Shown here one piece after another: positions 46,801 to 58,000 of a stretch of DNA of 64,000 bases. The notes below the pieces were generated by a model. The model saw only the letters and a program-made list of their open reading frames with translations, did not search any database and had not been told where the DNA came from. Source of the DNA: Opisthocomus hoazin (lineage: Eukaryota > Chordata > Aves > Opisthocomiformes > Opisthocomidae); contig NC_134427.1 in assembly GCF_030867145.1 (NCBI RefSeq), forward strand, positions 19,491,001 to 19,555,000. Reading direction: 5' to 3'. Within the stretch, counting starts at the first letter, position 1. The number at the start of each line of letters is the position of its first letter. The position numbers were made by a program, and so were the translations under genes.

Positions 46801-48751
46801 ATTATCTACAGACCATCTGCAGGGCACTCCAGTCTTGGTTCTGATTTCTCAGCGTGCACCTTTCCTTCCCAGGGCTGCAGGTCTTCCTCAGCGCTGGGAT
46901 GTGCACAGATTCGTAAGGTACGCCATGGGCAGGCAGATTTCATGGACTAGACACTGTGTGGCCAGCAAAGGAAGAGGATGAATTTAGGAACTTGAACCTC
47001 CCAATTTGGTAGTCAGGACCTACTAATGATGACAGTATTTAACTGCACAATTTCATCTCCTAGGTCAGCATAGGACCATCCAGACCCACCTCGCCCTTTG
47101 AGACCTGGAGCTGCATGTAGGTCCATGTAATAAAGATACGAAAACATCCCTACCCAAAACATAACAAAACCCGGAAGGGATAGCACTGATCTCACAAGGT
47201 TATTCATAGCCAGATGAAAATAGCAGCCAGCTGGAAAGGCAGCTTTCCTCTGTCCATACCTCTTTATCACATATCCTGTCACAATGTAAGGAAATAACCT
47301 CCTTTTGCTTTACAATGTGTGGACACTTCCCAATACCCTTATTAGTCAAGACAGCTCTTGTAGGGCAGGTCAAAATCAAGAGCAGCATTGCACTAAGAAT
47401 GATGGATGTGGTCCTGGCACACACACTCCTACTGCAGTTCCCAGTACCACGAAGACTTAGCGTTAAAACTGCCATACCTGTACAGGCTCTGTGCCTCTCC
47501 CTGTCTCCTGCTGGAGGATCCAGGCCTCCCTCCTTCTCTCTTCTGCTGTCAATATCATGAAATACATAGAGGCATCGCCATCGCTACTTTACAGGCAAAA
47601 CACTGACAGCCATTGTAATGCTCATAGGCATATTACGACATTTGATTGGCCTCCTTTACCAGCAGAGAAGAAGTAAAAAGCAAACTCTAGGGTGGTCTCT
47701 CTCTTTGGGAGGGATGGGCTGAAAATCAGCATGAAACCTCCTGTCCATGGGGGCTGGGCTGTGTCTCCCTGCCCCGAGTCCCGCGCTGCGGCTGCAGCCA
47801 GAACGGGAGCGGCGCAGCCCCAGTTTCCACCCAGTCACGGCAGTGCTGTGCTGGGAAACCAGGAGCCCATGGGGCTGCCGTGGCAGAAGGCAGCCAGATG
47901 TGTGAGTCTCACCTCGAGCCGTGGCAACTCGCCTGATGGAAGTGCTCCCTTTCGCACACGGACAAGCCCTCAAGGTGCAATAACACAGACAGGAACGGCG
48001 CTGCGCAAGCCTACAAACCCTGCTCTTAAAGTAACAAATTGCTGGGTAACCGCAAGCGTGGTCCGTGTGTAACCTTCACGCTGAAATTCAGCTGCTCCTA
48101 AGGCAGCTGAGGGCTGTCCCGCTGAAAAGGCACGCGGCGGAAGTGCAGACATCCCCACCCAGGTATATTCTGTCCATGGCTGCAATCACACCACTAACCC
48201 TCTTTCTCCCTCCCCGCGCTCACATCCCCCCTCCCACTGTCATAAAATAAATAGATAAAATACCTGCCTTTTGGTGAGCCATTGCGAAGCGAAGCTCCAC
48301 AGCATCACGCCAGCTCTTCCAAGGCGCATAATTTTCTCTTAATTTGCAATACGCCACTTGTAGCTACGAACTGTCTAGTCCTTCGTAGACCAAGAGCAGC
48401 TGTGAGCTACGAGAACAGAGAATACATAGAATTTAATTGTTTTCTGAAAAGCTATTCCACTAAAAATGCTGTGGCTGCACTGTCTGCAATATTTTGTCTG
48501 ACTGGTTCCAGTGAAAGGAGTGAAAAGAGGTTTACTGTTCCCACCCAAAAAACCCTTAAGCAACTGAGTTACACAGAAACGGCCTTTGGATGAGAGGCAG
48601 GTGATGGGACAACGAGTAACTGCAAACAAAGCAGGCACCTGTGGTCTCCCTGAGCAGTCCACACACGAACACATCTGTTGCCTGTCACACCGGGAATGTC
48701 AAGGCCAAATTCTGGCAATACCAGGCTGGTTTGCTCTCAACCATCTCCAGA

Positions 48752-49096
48752 TCACAGAATCCCAGAATGGTAGGGGTTGGCAGGGACCTCTGTGGGTCAT
48801 CTGGTCCAACCCCCTGCCGAAGCAGGGTCACCCAGAGCAGGCTGCACAGGACCTTGTCCAGGAGGGTCTTGAATATCTCCAGAGAAGGAGACTCCACAAC
48901 CTCCCTGGGCAGCCTGGGCCAGGGCTCCGTCACCCTCAGAGTGAAGAAGTTCTTCCTTATCTTCAGAAGGAACTTCCTCTGCTTCAGTTTGTGCCCATTG
49001 CCCCTTGTCCTGTCGCTGGGCACCACTGGAAAGAGTCTGGCCCCGTCCTCCTGACACCCACCCTGCAGATATTTATAGGCATTTATAAGGTCCCCT
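48752..49096 (-). mobile_element. CR1 LINE, 3' fragment
   Basis: It is the same family as the 8484-8957 copy and in the same orientation, ending at 48752 with a CATTCTGGGATTCTGTGA-type terminus. The ORF2 end motif [17 protein letters not shown] is again readable. It is truncated at about 49096, near an AAGGTCCCCT match. It lies in intron 1 of the Slp-like gene. Confidence 0.92.
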
Positions 49097-52000
49097 AAAA
49101 TTCATCAAGTCCAACTAATCACAGACCTCACACAGATTTTTCTCCACTCAGCGAGGGCTGTCCATGACGCAAGGTGCCATTCCCACCTCAGCCACAACGG
49201 TGAGCAGCTGGTGCCCCCCCACAGCCACCACCGAGGGCAGCTCTGGCAGGCTCTTCGGTCCAACGTGCGTCCCAGAACAGAAAACACCGCTCAGCTCATT
49301 GCGAGCACAGCCTTGGGTGGTTTCTCTCGGTTTCAGTCATTTTCTCACATTACGCTTCCCCATATCGTCCAGCACAATGGAGAATCTCAGCTGTTTCATT
49401 AAAATTTTTTCCCTCCTCCTCCTCCCCCAGGGCAGCTTTAGTGAAGGACGCCCATTGATCATGAACAGCCCGAGATGCTCACAGGCGGACAGGAATTGCA
49501 GGAATTCATCAGAGCAATAAGGTCTCCAGCCCAGCCCCTTGCGAGCAGCCAGCAGAAGATATTTTAGAACAACAATACAATGCAAAGCCCAGAACTGGAG
49601 TAAACTCCCTTATTCGGTGCACGTGGGGAATGTAGAATTGAGGAAATGCTCCGCTAACCACACCAGAGGCGGGTGAACTCTGCTTATTTGCACTTGGTCT
49701 CAGAAATGCCACTGCTTCCGAAGCAGGCATGAGACCCACGGTATCACAGAAAGTTTTGTTCAGGCTTCGGTTTCCTTTTGTAAAAATTGGAGCATAAGGA
49801 TTTTTCTCCCTTATGCATTTCTACCCAAGGCAGGGTAACTGTCACCTGAGTAATTATCTACACCGAACTCTACCCATAGCCTTCCAGCAAGGAACTGCAC
49901 GGGTGGAATTTGCATTACATACAATTTACTTCCTTTTATCCATTTTTAATTAAATGAACCATCCTACGGTTACAGCCTAGGGTAAACAAAAGACTGAGCT
50001 GCTCAGTCCTAACCATTCTTTCCTAGAGCAAACATCACCAAAAAAAAAAAAAAACCATCAGAGAAGAAGTGTGACTCAGACTCCTCAGGTTGATAAGGCC
50101 TTTTACTGGTAATAAACTGGTAATTCAGCGCTTTAGTTTAAATATTTGAGACTTGTGTTTATCTCATAGGTGGGGACTATTTGGAGATCTTGCAGGATGT
50201 GGTTCATTGTAATGCTGCAGATTGCCAGAACACAAATAAACAAGCACAGCCGCCTGGGACACCAAGAAATCCTCTAATATCCCATTGAACTAGCATGGCC
50301 GCGTCCCAGCTGCAAGAGAGGATGCCAGCGCTTCGGAGATCGGGCTGCTACGTCTGTGACCCTGCCAGAGCCGCTCCGCCTGCGTCCGGCCCCGGCGCGG
50401 GCAGGGAGTTTCGGTGGAGGCGAGCGGGACGCGCTCCCACACCACCACGACACGCACTTGGCGTCGGGGCAGGGGGCAGAGGCTCGCGCTGAGGCTTGCG
50501 TTAAACCTGCGCTTACATCCTCGAGAAAACGGAATTTTAAAACAATTTGCAATTCCCTGTTCATTAGTTTGTAATGAGCCTTCATCCCCACGGCTTAGCT
50601 GCGAGGCACTTTGGAGCTCCTGGTGCAAGTCGTGCGGCGCTTCTGCTGCGCTGACCTTTCCATCAGAGAAATATCCCGGTGTCCAGGCTTCCCCCTCCGC
50701 CCAGGCAGAACAGCACGCTATGCCAGCCTTAACGAACCCTGCTGTCCTGCCAGCAGTGGTTTCAGGTGCAACGTGGTACGAAGCTTACTCCTAAAAGCAT
50801 CTTCTCAGCTGTTACACTTGAAAAGGCAACAACAAATTAATATATAGTAGCTACAAGTGATTAATTAGCAGCTTAAAGTTAGACCACTGCAGGTGAAGGT
50901 TACTTCTTTAGACTAATCATCTCCCTGTCCCCATCTGTCACTCACTCATCCTCAGAACCCGGATATTTTCAGTACGAAAAAGGGAGACGGAATATAAGTT
51001 TTGGCCGAGTTCAAACAAAGAAACTGCAGGACTGGAAGATGAAGCAAAAAGCAACCACCCAGGAGAACTTCTGGCTTTTATATTTGACCCTGAAAAATAT
51101 TTGCTGACCTCAATTCTGCCTCCTTCCAAACATAATTTCTCCGTGTTTGCCTCCAGTGGTGACATGTCATAAATGGCTTTCCTGACCCCGCTTGTTCTGC
51201 CCCAGTGATACTGAGCTCGCAAACACCTGCCCGGCTCTCCAGAGTGGGCTGGGAGCCCTCAGAATCAGAAGCCATTTTGTTAAAAAAAAAAAACCCAAAC
51301 CAAAATAAAACCCAAAACCCCACAGCACACCCTGGTTTTGTGACACGGTGGGAGCGCAGAAGTCACAAATACCTGGGGCCCAATTCCTTTGTACGCCTTT
51401 GCCCGCTGAGCTCGATGGCGTGAGGCAGAGCACGGGGCTAAAACCCACAGGAAGCCAGTGCTGCTTGTTGAGGAAACTCTGCACACCAGGGATCCTTCCT
51501 TCTGGTCAAGGATTATTTTTAAGCCTCAGCCACGCCTGGATAATTCTGAACTCAAAAATGAAATGAAGGTAACGGTAAAACAGTGGGGTGCATCTCCTCG
51601 TTGCTTAAAATGAGGTGTATTTGGAAGGTGTAATTCCTTCCAGCATCTGGGAAAAGGGAAGTGTTGGCAACAACCTTCTAAGAAATCACCTCCCCATCCG
51701 CAATTTCTAGTTTGTGATGCCAAAACACCGAGGGGCCACAGCCAGAGTCTGCGGTCAGCACCCACATTAGGAAAGGGGAGAAAAACACAGCTCAAGCCCC
51801 TGCCTGATTTGGGATCCTCGCCTTCTTCTCTTCCACTTCCGAAGCCTGCACTGAGGCTGGACTGGTCTGGGCTGCGCCTGCTTCGAGTACAGCAAGGCGC
51901 TACGCTACAGTTTTAAATAAAGCTGTTTTACCTTGTCACCCCAAGACACAGCGAAAGGGAATTGCACGGGGAGCAATCCCATCACTGAACCTGAGACTTC

Positions 52001-54454
52001 ACCTTCCATCACTGATCTTGCTCCATGAGAAAACAAATTCATATACGGGAATATTTATTAATAAACTGGCCACTTTTCTTCCAGGAATAACGCGACTTTG
52101 CAATGCAAACACAAACTCAGCCATGAATTCACTTCTCGGAGCCACGTACGTGCTCTCAGAGCTGGAGGACACGGGTGGGACAGGAGGTATCGCTGGCAGC
52201 ACTTGCTACCTACACTAAGAAAAAAAAGCCCTGGCTTCCACTGTCTGTCCCCTGCGGAGCTCGGAGCTCGGTGGAGGATCCTGTATTTAAGCCTTCCCAG
52301 CGAAGGGCGATGTACAACACGTGAGGAGGCGAATACTGCCAGCGATGTGCAATCTAAACTCACCCGGAAATTAACTACTTCATTAAGTAAATCCGAGGCC
52401 ACCTTCATTCTACCACCAAGGCACAGTTCTCATATCAGTTTTTCTTTACAGGAGAAAGCTAGAACAGGTTAATTACCTGCAGGCACGGCTACAAACAGAT
52501 GTGCTCCAACTAGCACAAATCCGCGTGCGCACACGGACTGCCACCCAGCTCAGCTCAAGATAAAGTTTCAGTAAACTCCAGAGAGAAATCCAAACACAGA
52601 TTGCACCAATTTAATTAAATCATTAAAAATAAAATCGGTTTCAGACGATCATCTGGCACCATGTTCTCGCGCAGACAAGGTGTCTCTCCCATCTGCGCAG
52701 CGCCATGAATGCTTGGCAAATCTGGCAGGGAGGTGGGGAAGCCAGGCTTTTTGGAGAAGAGTAACGAGATCACCTGTCCTGTTGACCAGTGCAGTTTCAT
52801 TTCTAGGTGCTCAGCCTGAATAAGCTTCGGAGCTTTTATACAACCAGCGACAACTATAATTCTGCCCAGAGATAACTGTACGATGATGGCGTCAGGTAAA
52901 ATGCACATTACCCTGCAGAGGGTGAAACACCTGCCCGGTGACTCTCCACGCTGCCGACTGCTCTGCTTCGCAGCGCGAGGCGCAGCCCGGCGAGCTGCAC
53001 GTCTGCGAGGAGGCAGTGGCTGGGGCCAAACCTGCTGCAGGGAGCCAAGCTCATTCCAAGCAGCCACCCAGAGCGGCTGCCGGCAGCACACGACGTCCTC
53101 CGTGGGTCGGCTGAGCTGAGCTGGTGCCCTGATCCCACCTGCTTCCTCCCCTCCAAGATGAACCACACCATTAGCTTTAACTTGCAAAAAGGTAATTTCA
53201 TTCTGATTCAAGAGTCACTAATAGGCACTCACTTCTCAGTGCGGCTTCGCTGCCTGCTGATCTCCCTCAGGACAGCCACAAACATTTATTATTGTCCTTT
53301 CTCCCCCCCTACACCTCTGAAGTGCAGATAACAATATTGATTTAAACGCAATCCAAGTGAGCCAGCTGTACAATGACCACTTTGTCCACGCTGCGCCATA
53401 CTGTGGCAAGGGCTGCCTCCTTCCCCGCAACGGAGGCCCACGAAAGGGACGTGATTTATGGGTTCAGGAGGAAAAAACAACTTCACGCTTCAATTACAGA
53501 ACTGCGCAGGAGAGCAGAAACGTGGGTCTCCACGTGGAGCTTCTCAGATATTCTGCCAAAGGTGGAGCAGGGAGGGGGAGAGGGGGATAAAGGCGGTGGG
53601 CTCAGCCCTCCTAACGAACCGATCCTTGCCTGCTGACACCCCACAGAAGCATCACAGCGGGCGGACAGCAGATCTTCACTGTCCTGACCATACCCTGGGG
53701 CGAGAGATGCAGGGGGGACAGAATGGTCTCTAACATCACTGGGGAGGATAAGCTCCATTGCAAACTACTCTATTTTAGAACTATTCACTGCCAAAAATTC
53801 CAAGACAGACATAATAAACCACAGAGCAGCAGCCGCAAGTTCCCATAGCTTATACCACAGCATCCATCACACCGGTGAGCCGGCACTTGGGGAGCAGAAA
53901 TTAATAAACGCTGCTCTGGTTGCCATGCCAACTATTTACAACGCTGAGGAAGTAAATAAAGCCGGAGTGGAGGGGGGCGATGCAAATGCAGCCGAAGCAG
54001 CAGGAGAAACTGCGGGGAAGGGACGGGTCGTGCTCCCTTCGGTCCCACGCGGGGAAGCAATCAGCAGCAGCACGCTGTGAAGCATCGCAAGGACCCCTCG
54101 CTTCGTTGGATTTTCCTCTTTTTTTCCCCCAGAAGTCCTTCCCGTCGGATGTTCTCCAGCACCCCGCCGCACCTTCGGCCCGACGCCCATCCTCTGAGCA
54201 CCAGCAGCCACCCCACCAGCTCGGAGGGGCCACGGCAACACCCCGCGGCTGCGGGGCGCCGGCCTCCCCCGGGGGAGTCCGGGGCGGGGAGCGGAGCGGT
54301 CCCCCGGCCGCCATCCCACCGCCCGCCCCCGAGCGCTGCCGGTCCGCGGGGCTGGGGCGGGCCGAGCCGAGCGGCCGCGCACAGACCCGGGGCGCTGGCA
54401 CCCGCTGCCCCGCCGGGCTCCGCACCGGCACCGACGGAGCCCGGCGGCCCTTAC

Positions 54455-54560
54455 CTGGCCTCGGCGGCGTGGGGCGGCCGGCCGGGGCGGGGCTATGCCC
54501 TCGGGGGCGGGGCTATGCCCTCGGGGGCGTGGCCGGGAGGCAGCACCGCGGAAAACCCGG
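54455..54560 (-). other. Probable non-coding first exon of the Slp-like gene
   Basis: A consensus donor, GAGGCCAG|GTAAGG, lies at 54455/54454 on the minus strand within a CpG island upstream of the first coding exon. The exon's upstream limit is not defined; 54560 is a guess. It would splice to the acceptor CGCTTCAG at 42341, 43 bases before the start codon. Confidence 0.55.
54483..54537. repeat. 20-bp tandem GC-box repeat
   Basis: The unit GGGGCGGGGCTATGCCCTCG occurs twice from 54484, and a third partial unit has GGGGCGTGG. Each copy supplies an Sp1/KLF-type GC box. Confidence 0.93.
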
Positions 54561-54600
54561 CCCGGAGCTGGCAGCGGGGAGAGCGGGAGCGGGGGTGTTC

Positions 54601-54618
54601 GGGGGGGGGGGGGGGGGG
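54601..54618. repeat. G18 homopolymer
   Basis: Eighteen G on the plus strand just upstream of the Slp-like gene's first exon. The length may be inexact, as for any long G run. Confidence 0.93.
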
Positions 54619-54800
54619 TGCTGAGGCCGGTTAGCGGGGGGCAGTTTGGGTTTGGGAAGCAGGTTGGGACTGGGGACCCCTTCGATTTTCCCAACTGTAA
54701 TTTTTCGTTATTTTAGATTGTGGCTTGTAAAGGCGAGGTAACTGGTCCCAGCCTGGGCACGGGCAGCACAGGGCCCTCCTCGGAAAGGCGACGCCTTGTG

Positions 54801-54858
54801 AGGGGTGTGAGGTGGTACCAGGGGTGTGAGGTGGTAAGGAGGGGTGTGAGGTAGTAGC
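54801..54858. repeat. 19-20 bp tandem repeat, 3 copies
   Basis: GGGGTGTGAGGTGGTA recurs at 54802, 54821 and 54841, the last with one change. It lies between the promoter island and the 17-bp minisatellite. Confidence 0.9.
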
Positions 54859-54900
54859 AGAGCAGGAGCAGGCAGCGTTAGCCCCCGCTCTCGGTGTCAG

Positions 54901-55018
54901 GCAGCCCCGCAGCAGGAGCAGCCCTGCGGCGGGAGCAGCCCTGCGGCGGGAGCAGCCCCGTGGCGGGAGCAGCCCCGTGGCGGGAGCAGCCCCACGGCGG
55001 GAGCAGCCCGTGCGTGGC
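54901..55018. repeat. 17-bp minisatellite, 7 copies
   Basis: GCAGCCC starts at 54901, 54918, 54935, 54952, 54969, 54986 and 55003, exactly 17 bases apart. The unit is close to GCAGCCCCGTGGCGGGA. It lies about 350-450 bp upstream of the GC-box cluster. Confidence 0.95.
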
Positions 55019-58000
55019 TCCCAGCCGTCTCCTCTCGGGGTGGATGGCAGGGTTGGCAGCTTCTGAGAAAACCCGTCCCGCTCCCCTCCATCCCTGCCTG
55101 CTGGGTAATGGAGAGGGATGCTGGGGGCCGAGGGGTAATCCAGTCTTCACCTCGGGCAGATAACAAAGTATAAACCCCCTCCCTGCCAAGCCCCCATTCA
55201 AATGCGAGCCAGCAAAAACTAAGCGCTGAGTTAGGATTTGACGGTACACTCCCAGAAATTCCAGTTTATGAGGTTTCCTACATCCCTGCTGCTTACCTCT
55301 TCAGCATAATCTAGACCCACGGTGCTGCCCTGCATCCCCCTCGGTGCCCTGCCGCTCTCCATCCCCTCACACCAAAGCAAAGTCACCAATGAAGAGAGGC
55401 ACAAGGTACAGCGAGAGATCTTCGGCAGGGAGCAGAAACCGCGGCCCCAGGAGAGCCGAGGAATGCCCCTATCTTGCTAATTTGGGCCATGGTAGTCTAC
55501 AATGCGCCTGTGCCACGTTAGGAAAAAAACCAGCGCATCACTGAAAGGATTTGGCACGCAGGTGAGAAAAGGGCAGTGGGAGCAACACGCAGCCATGTGC
55601 AGTCCACAGCAGCTCCCGCAGGTTTCATCTTCTACAACAGAGAAGGCTGAAGCAAGACTTGTCGCACTTTCACACACGCACTCAGATTCTGCTGTTTGCC
55701 TGCTACACACAAACTCGTTTACATGACTGTCCTTATTTTAAAGATGAAGGGATGAAGGATGCAACGTGAAGCACCTTGCCCCAAAGTCTAATTTGTCCCC
55801 AACAACACCACTGACTCGTTCGCGAGTTCCAGCCCTGAGATGAAACTTGTTGGTCTGCCCAGTGATGCGCTGCTCCTGGGCAATCCTCAAATGCCTCTGC
55901 AAGCTTGAGCCTCTACAATGAGATTAAAGTATTTGTTTTGAACAGAGGGACATTAAGCGTTCAGGACATGGGGATATTTGTATTGGAGTATTTGCTTTCC
56001 CACTGTAAATGCTGATTTCCAGCTGCAGCAAAGCAGAATCACTCTAACGGTCTCAGGTAGCTGAGATAAGTCTAGTGGCAGCTATGCATCTCCTCCAGCT
56101 CGGGTAAACGGAGAGCTGAGGAGGCTGAGACAGCTCTGCCAACGGCCTTCGGCTCCTTGGCTTACTCTTTTCAGTGGTGCCTTTAGGCTACAGAATGGAG
56201 CGCTGGCTTTGAAGGCAAACAGCCAGAGTCTTACTCCTGACCCTGCCATTACCTTCATGTAATGCTGTGGAAATCACTTAACTTTCCTACCTTTCAGCTC
56301 CAGTCAATGGCAATAACGCTAAAGCCCGCTGAGATCAGTGTGCTATTACTTGTACTGTAACTTGGCTTGGATGCTCAGAATCCATTCTGGCGTTTCAGCA
56401 CCAAATTAATCAGTGCAAACTGGATTCTCCAACTGCAGGAAGAATGTTGATATGAGCAGTCAATAGAGTACAATATTGCTTGGATTTACAGCCTGTGCTT
56501 TCACATTTTTATCCAGGTACCCTAAACCCAGGCTATTATAGCCTATGCCTGATAATGGACGTAAAATAACAATCCCACAGCATGCAGTACACTTCAGAAG
56601 TCACAGACATACAAAGTGTCCAAACATCATCATGAGTATGAATTTGTGGGTGCTGGAGAGTCAACACTTCTGCGTCAAGTGGAGGAAGGAACAACAGCTT
56701 AGTAAAGGTTTTATTGCTGGCCAGTCCTGTTCAGAAAAATGTGACTTGGAAGTGAGTAAATACAGTCACATGGGGACAACTCTACAAGAGCCTGTAAAAT
56801 CCATGAAGAGATGCATTTTATTACTGCAGCCAGCTACTCCTATGCTTTTCTCAACTCTCAATCTTTTAATGTCTTCCTGAGAACAACTGGCAGAACCACA
56901 CGAACCACTAAAATAGTAGGCAGAGGTGGGAAAAAATTGGATTTACTTCCTGATCTCTATTTAAGCTTTTATGGTCTGTATCCTAAAATGAACTGCTGAT
57001 TCACGTCTCAGGTTTGGGCTATTAAGCTTAAAATACTGGGCGGTGTTCTGCGTCTGGGAGATGCCAACTGCTGCCTGCCCTTACAAGGCACCGAGCATCT
57101 CTTGCGATCAGCCGGCACTTTGCTTATGGCCCCCCTGCAGCCCTGATGATCTGTGTTAAGGATGATATCTGCCAAGTGCATAAACCTCTGTGCCTGGGAA
57201 AGAAGATCGGACGTCCTTGAGCTGGCCCAGTATCTCTGGCTCTGTGGGTCTGGTCAAGGAATCCCCGTGGCCCTGGAGCACCCAGCCCAGAGGGGAAAGC
57301 AGGGAGAAGAGGGTACTTGGGGCTGTTTAAGCCCTTGGTAGATTTTAAACCAGCCTTGGGCTTGCCTCAAGAGTGCAGTGCTTCTGCAATAACCCTTAGG
57401 CGTTACTGCTCTGCCAGGGATCTGTCTCTGGGGACGCCTCCTCCCCTTGTGCCATGGTTGAAGTGGCAAAGGTTTGTTCATTTGCACTCCAGTCAGGCAG
57501 AAAAGTCCCTCAAAACCCACAAAACTTTTCAGCGCACAACGGATGACTCTTCTTTAGATCAGGTGCACCTTCAATGGGGATGAACAGTCCTCTTCTTATC
57601 TCGCCTACGCTGGGATCTCAGTAGGTAGAGCCATAACACAGCTCGCTGTTCTTCTTTTTCTTTCTATGGTATCCTTTTTCTTAACTCAAATCTCATTAAG
57701 CCTAGAGTGTTTTCAGTATTTTCAGCTGTGACTTTCAAAAAGCTGCCAAAAGATCGCTGAAAAGTATATAGCAGTGTGATTAATGCTCTCGGCGTTTCTT
57801 CATGATTCGGTTCAGTGTTAGAGGAAACTAAATGTGGAAGCATGACAAGATCACCAGCAACTATTTCGTTGGGGGTTTTCACTCAAATTTTTGCTGCCCC
57901 AATGGTGTCTCTGTAACTTTTCTCCCCGGCTACATAACTGCAGTGCTAAAATTACTGGGAGCACCAAGGGAAGAACACGGTGCTTGTAGATGCCATTTAC

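Larger units (their letters stand above)
42341..54454 (-). other. Intron 1 (5' UTR intron) of the Slp-like gene, about 12 kb
   Basis: No coding exon is recognised. The intron holds a CR1 copy (48752-49096), a probable old CR1 fragment near 43.75-43.87 kb, CpG-enriched patches at about 46105-46330 and 50290-50510, and a GC-rich patch near 52.93-53.11 kb. An isolated ORF with a hydrophobic N-terminus lies at 47200-47475 (see findings). Confidence 0.6.
53990..54640 (-). promoter_or_regulatory. CpG-island promoter of the Slp-like gene
   Basis: The segment is dense in CpG and GC (CGGCCGCG and GGGGCGGGG motifs). Three GC boxes at 54484, 54504 and 54524 stand exactly 20 bp apart in a short tandem repeat. 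The leftward donor at 54455 fits a minus-strand transcript. An 18-base G run lies at 54601-54618. Confidence 0.65.

Noticed and set aside
53936..54694. 252-codon minus-strand and overlapping plus-strand ORFs in the CpG island
   Set aside because: The Pro/Arg-rich reading in several frames at once is a GC artefact; the donor at 54455 argues for a non-coding exon.
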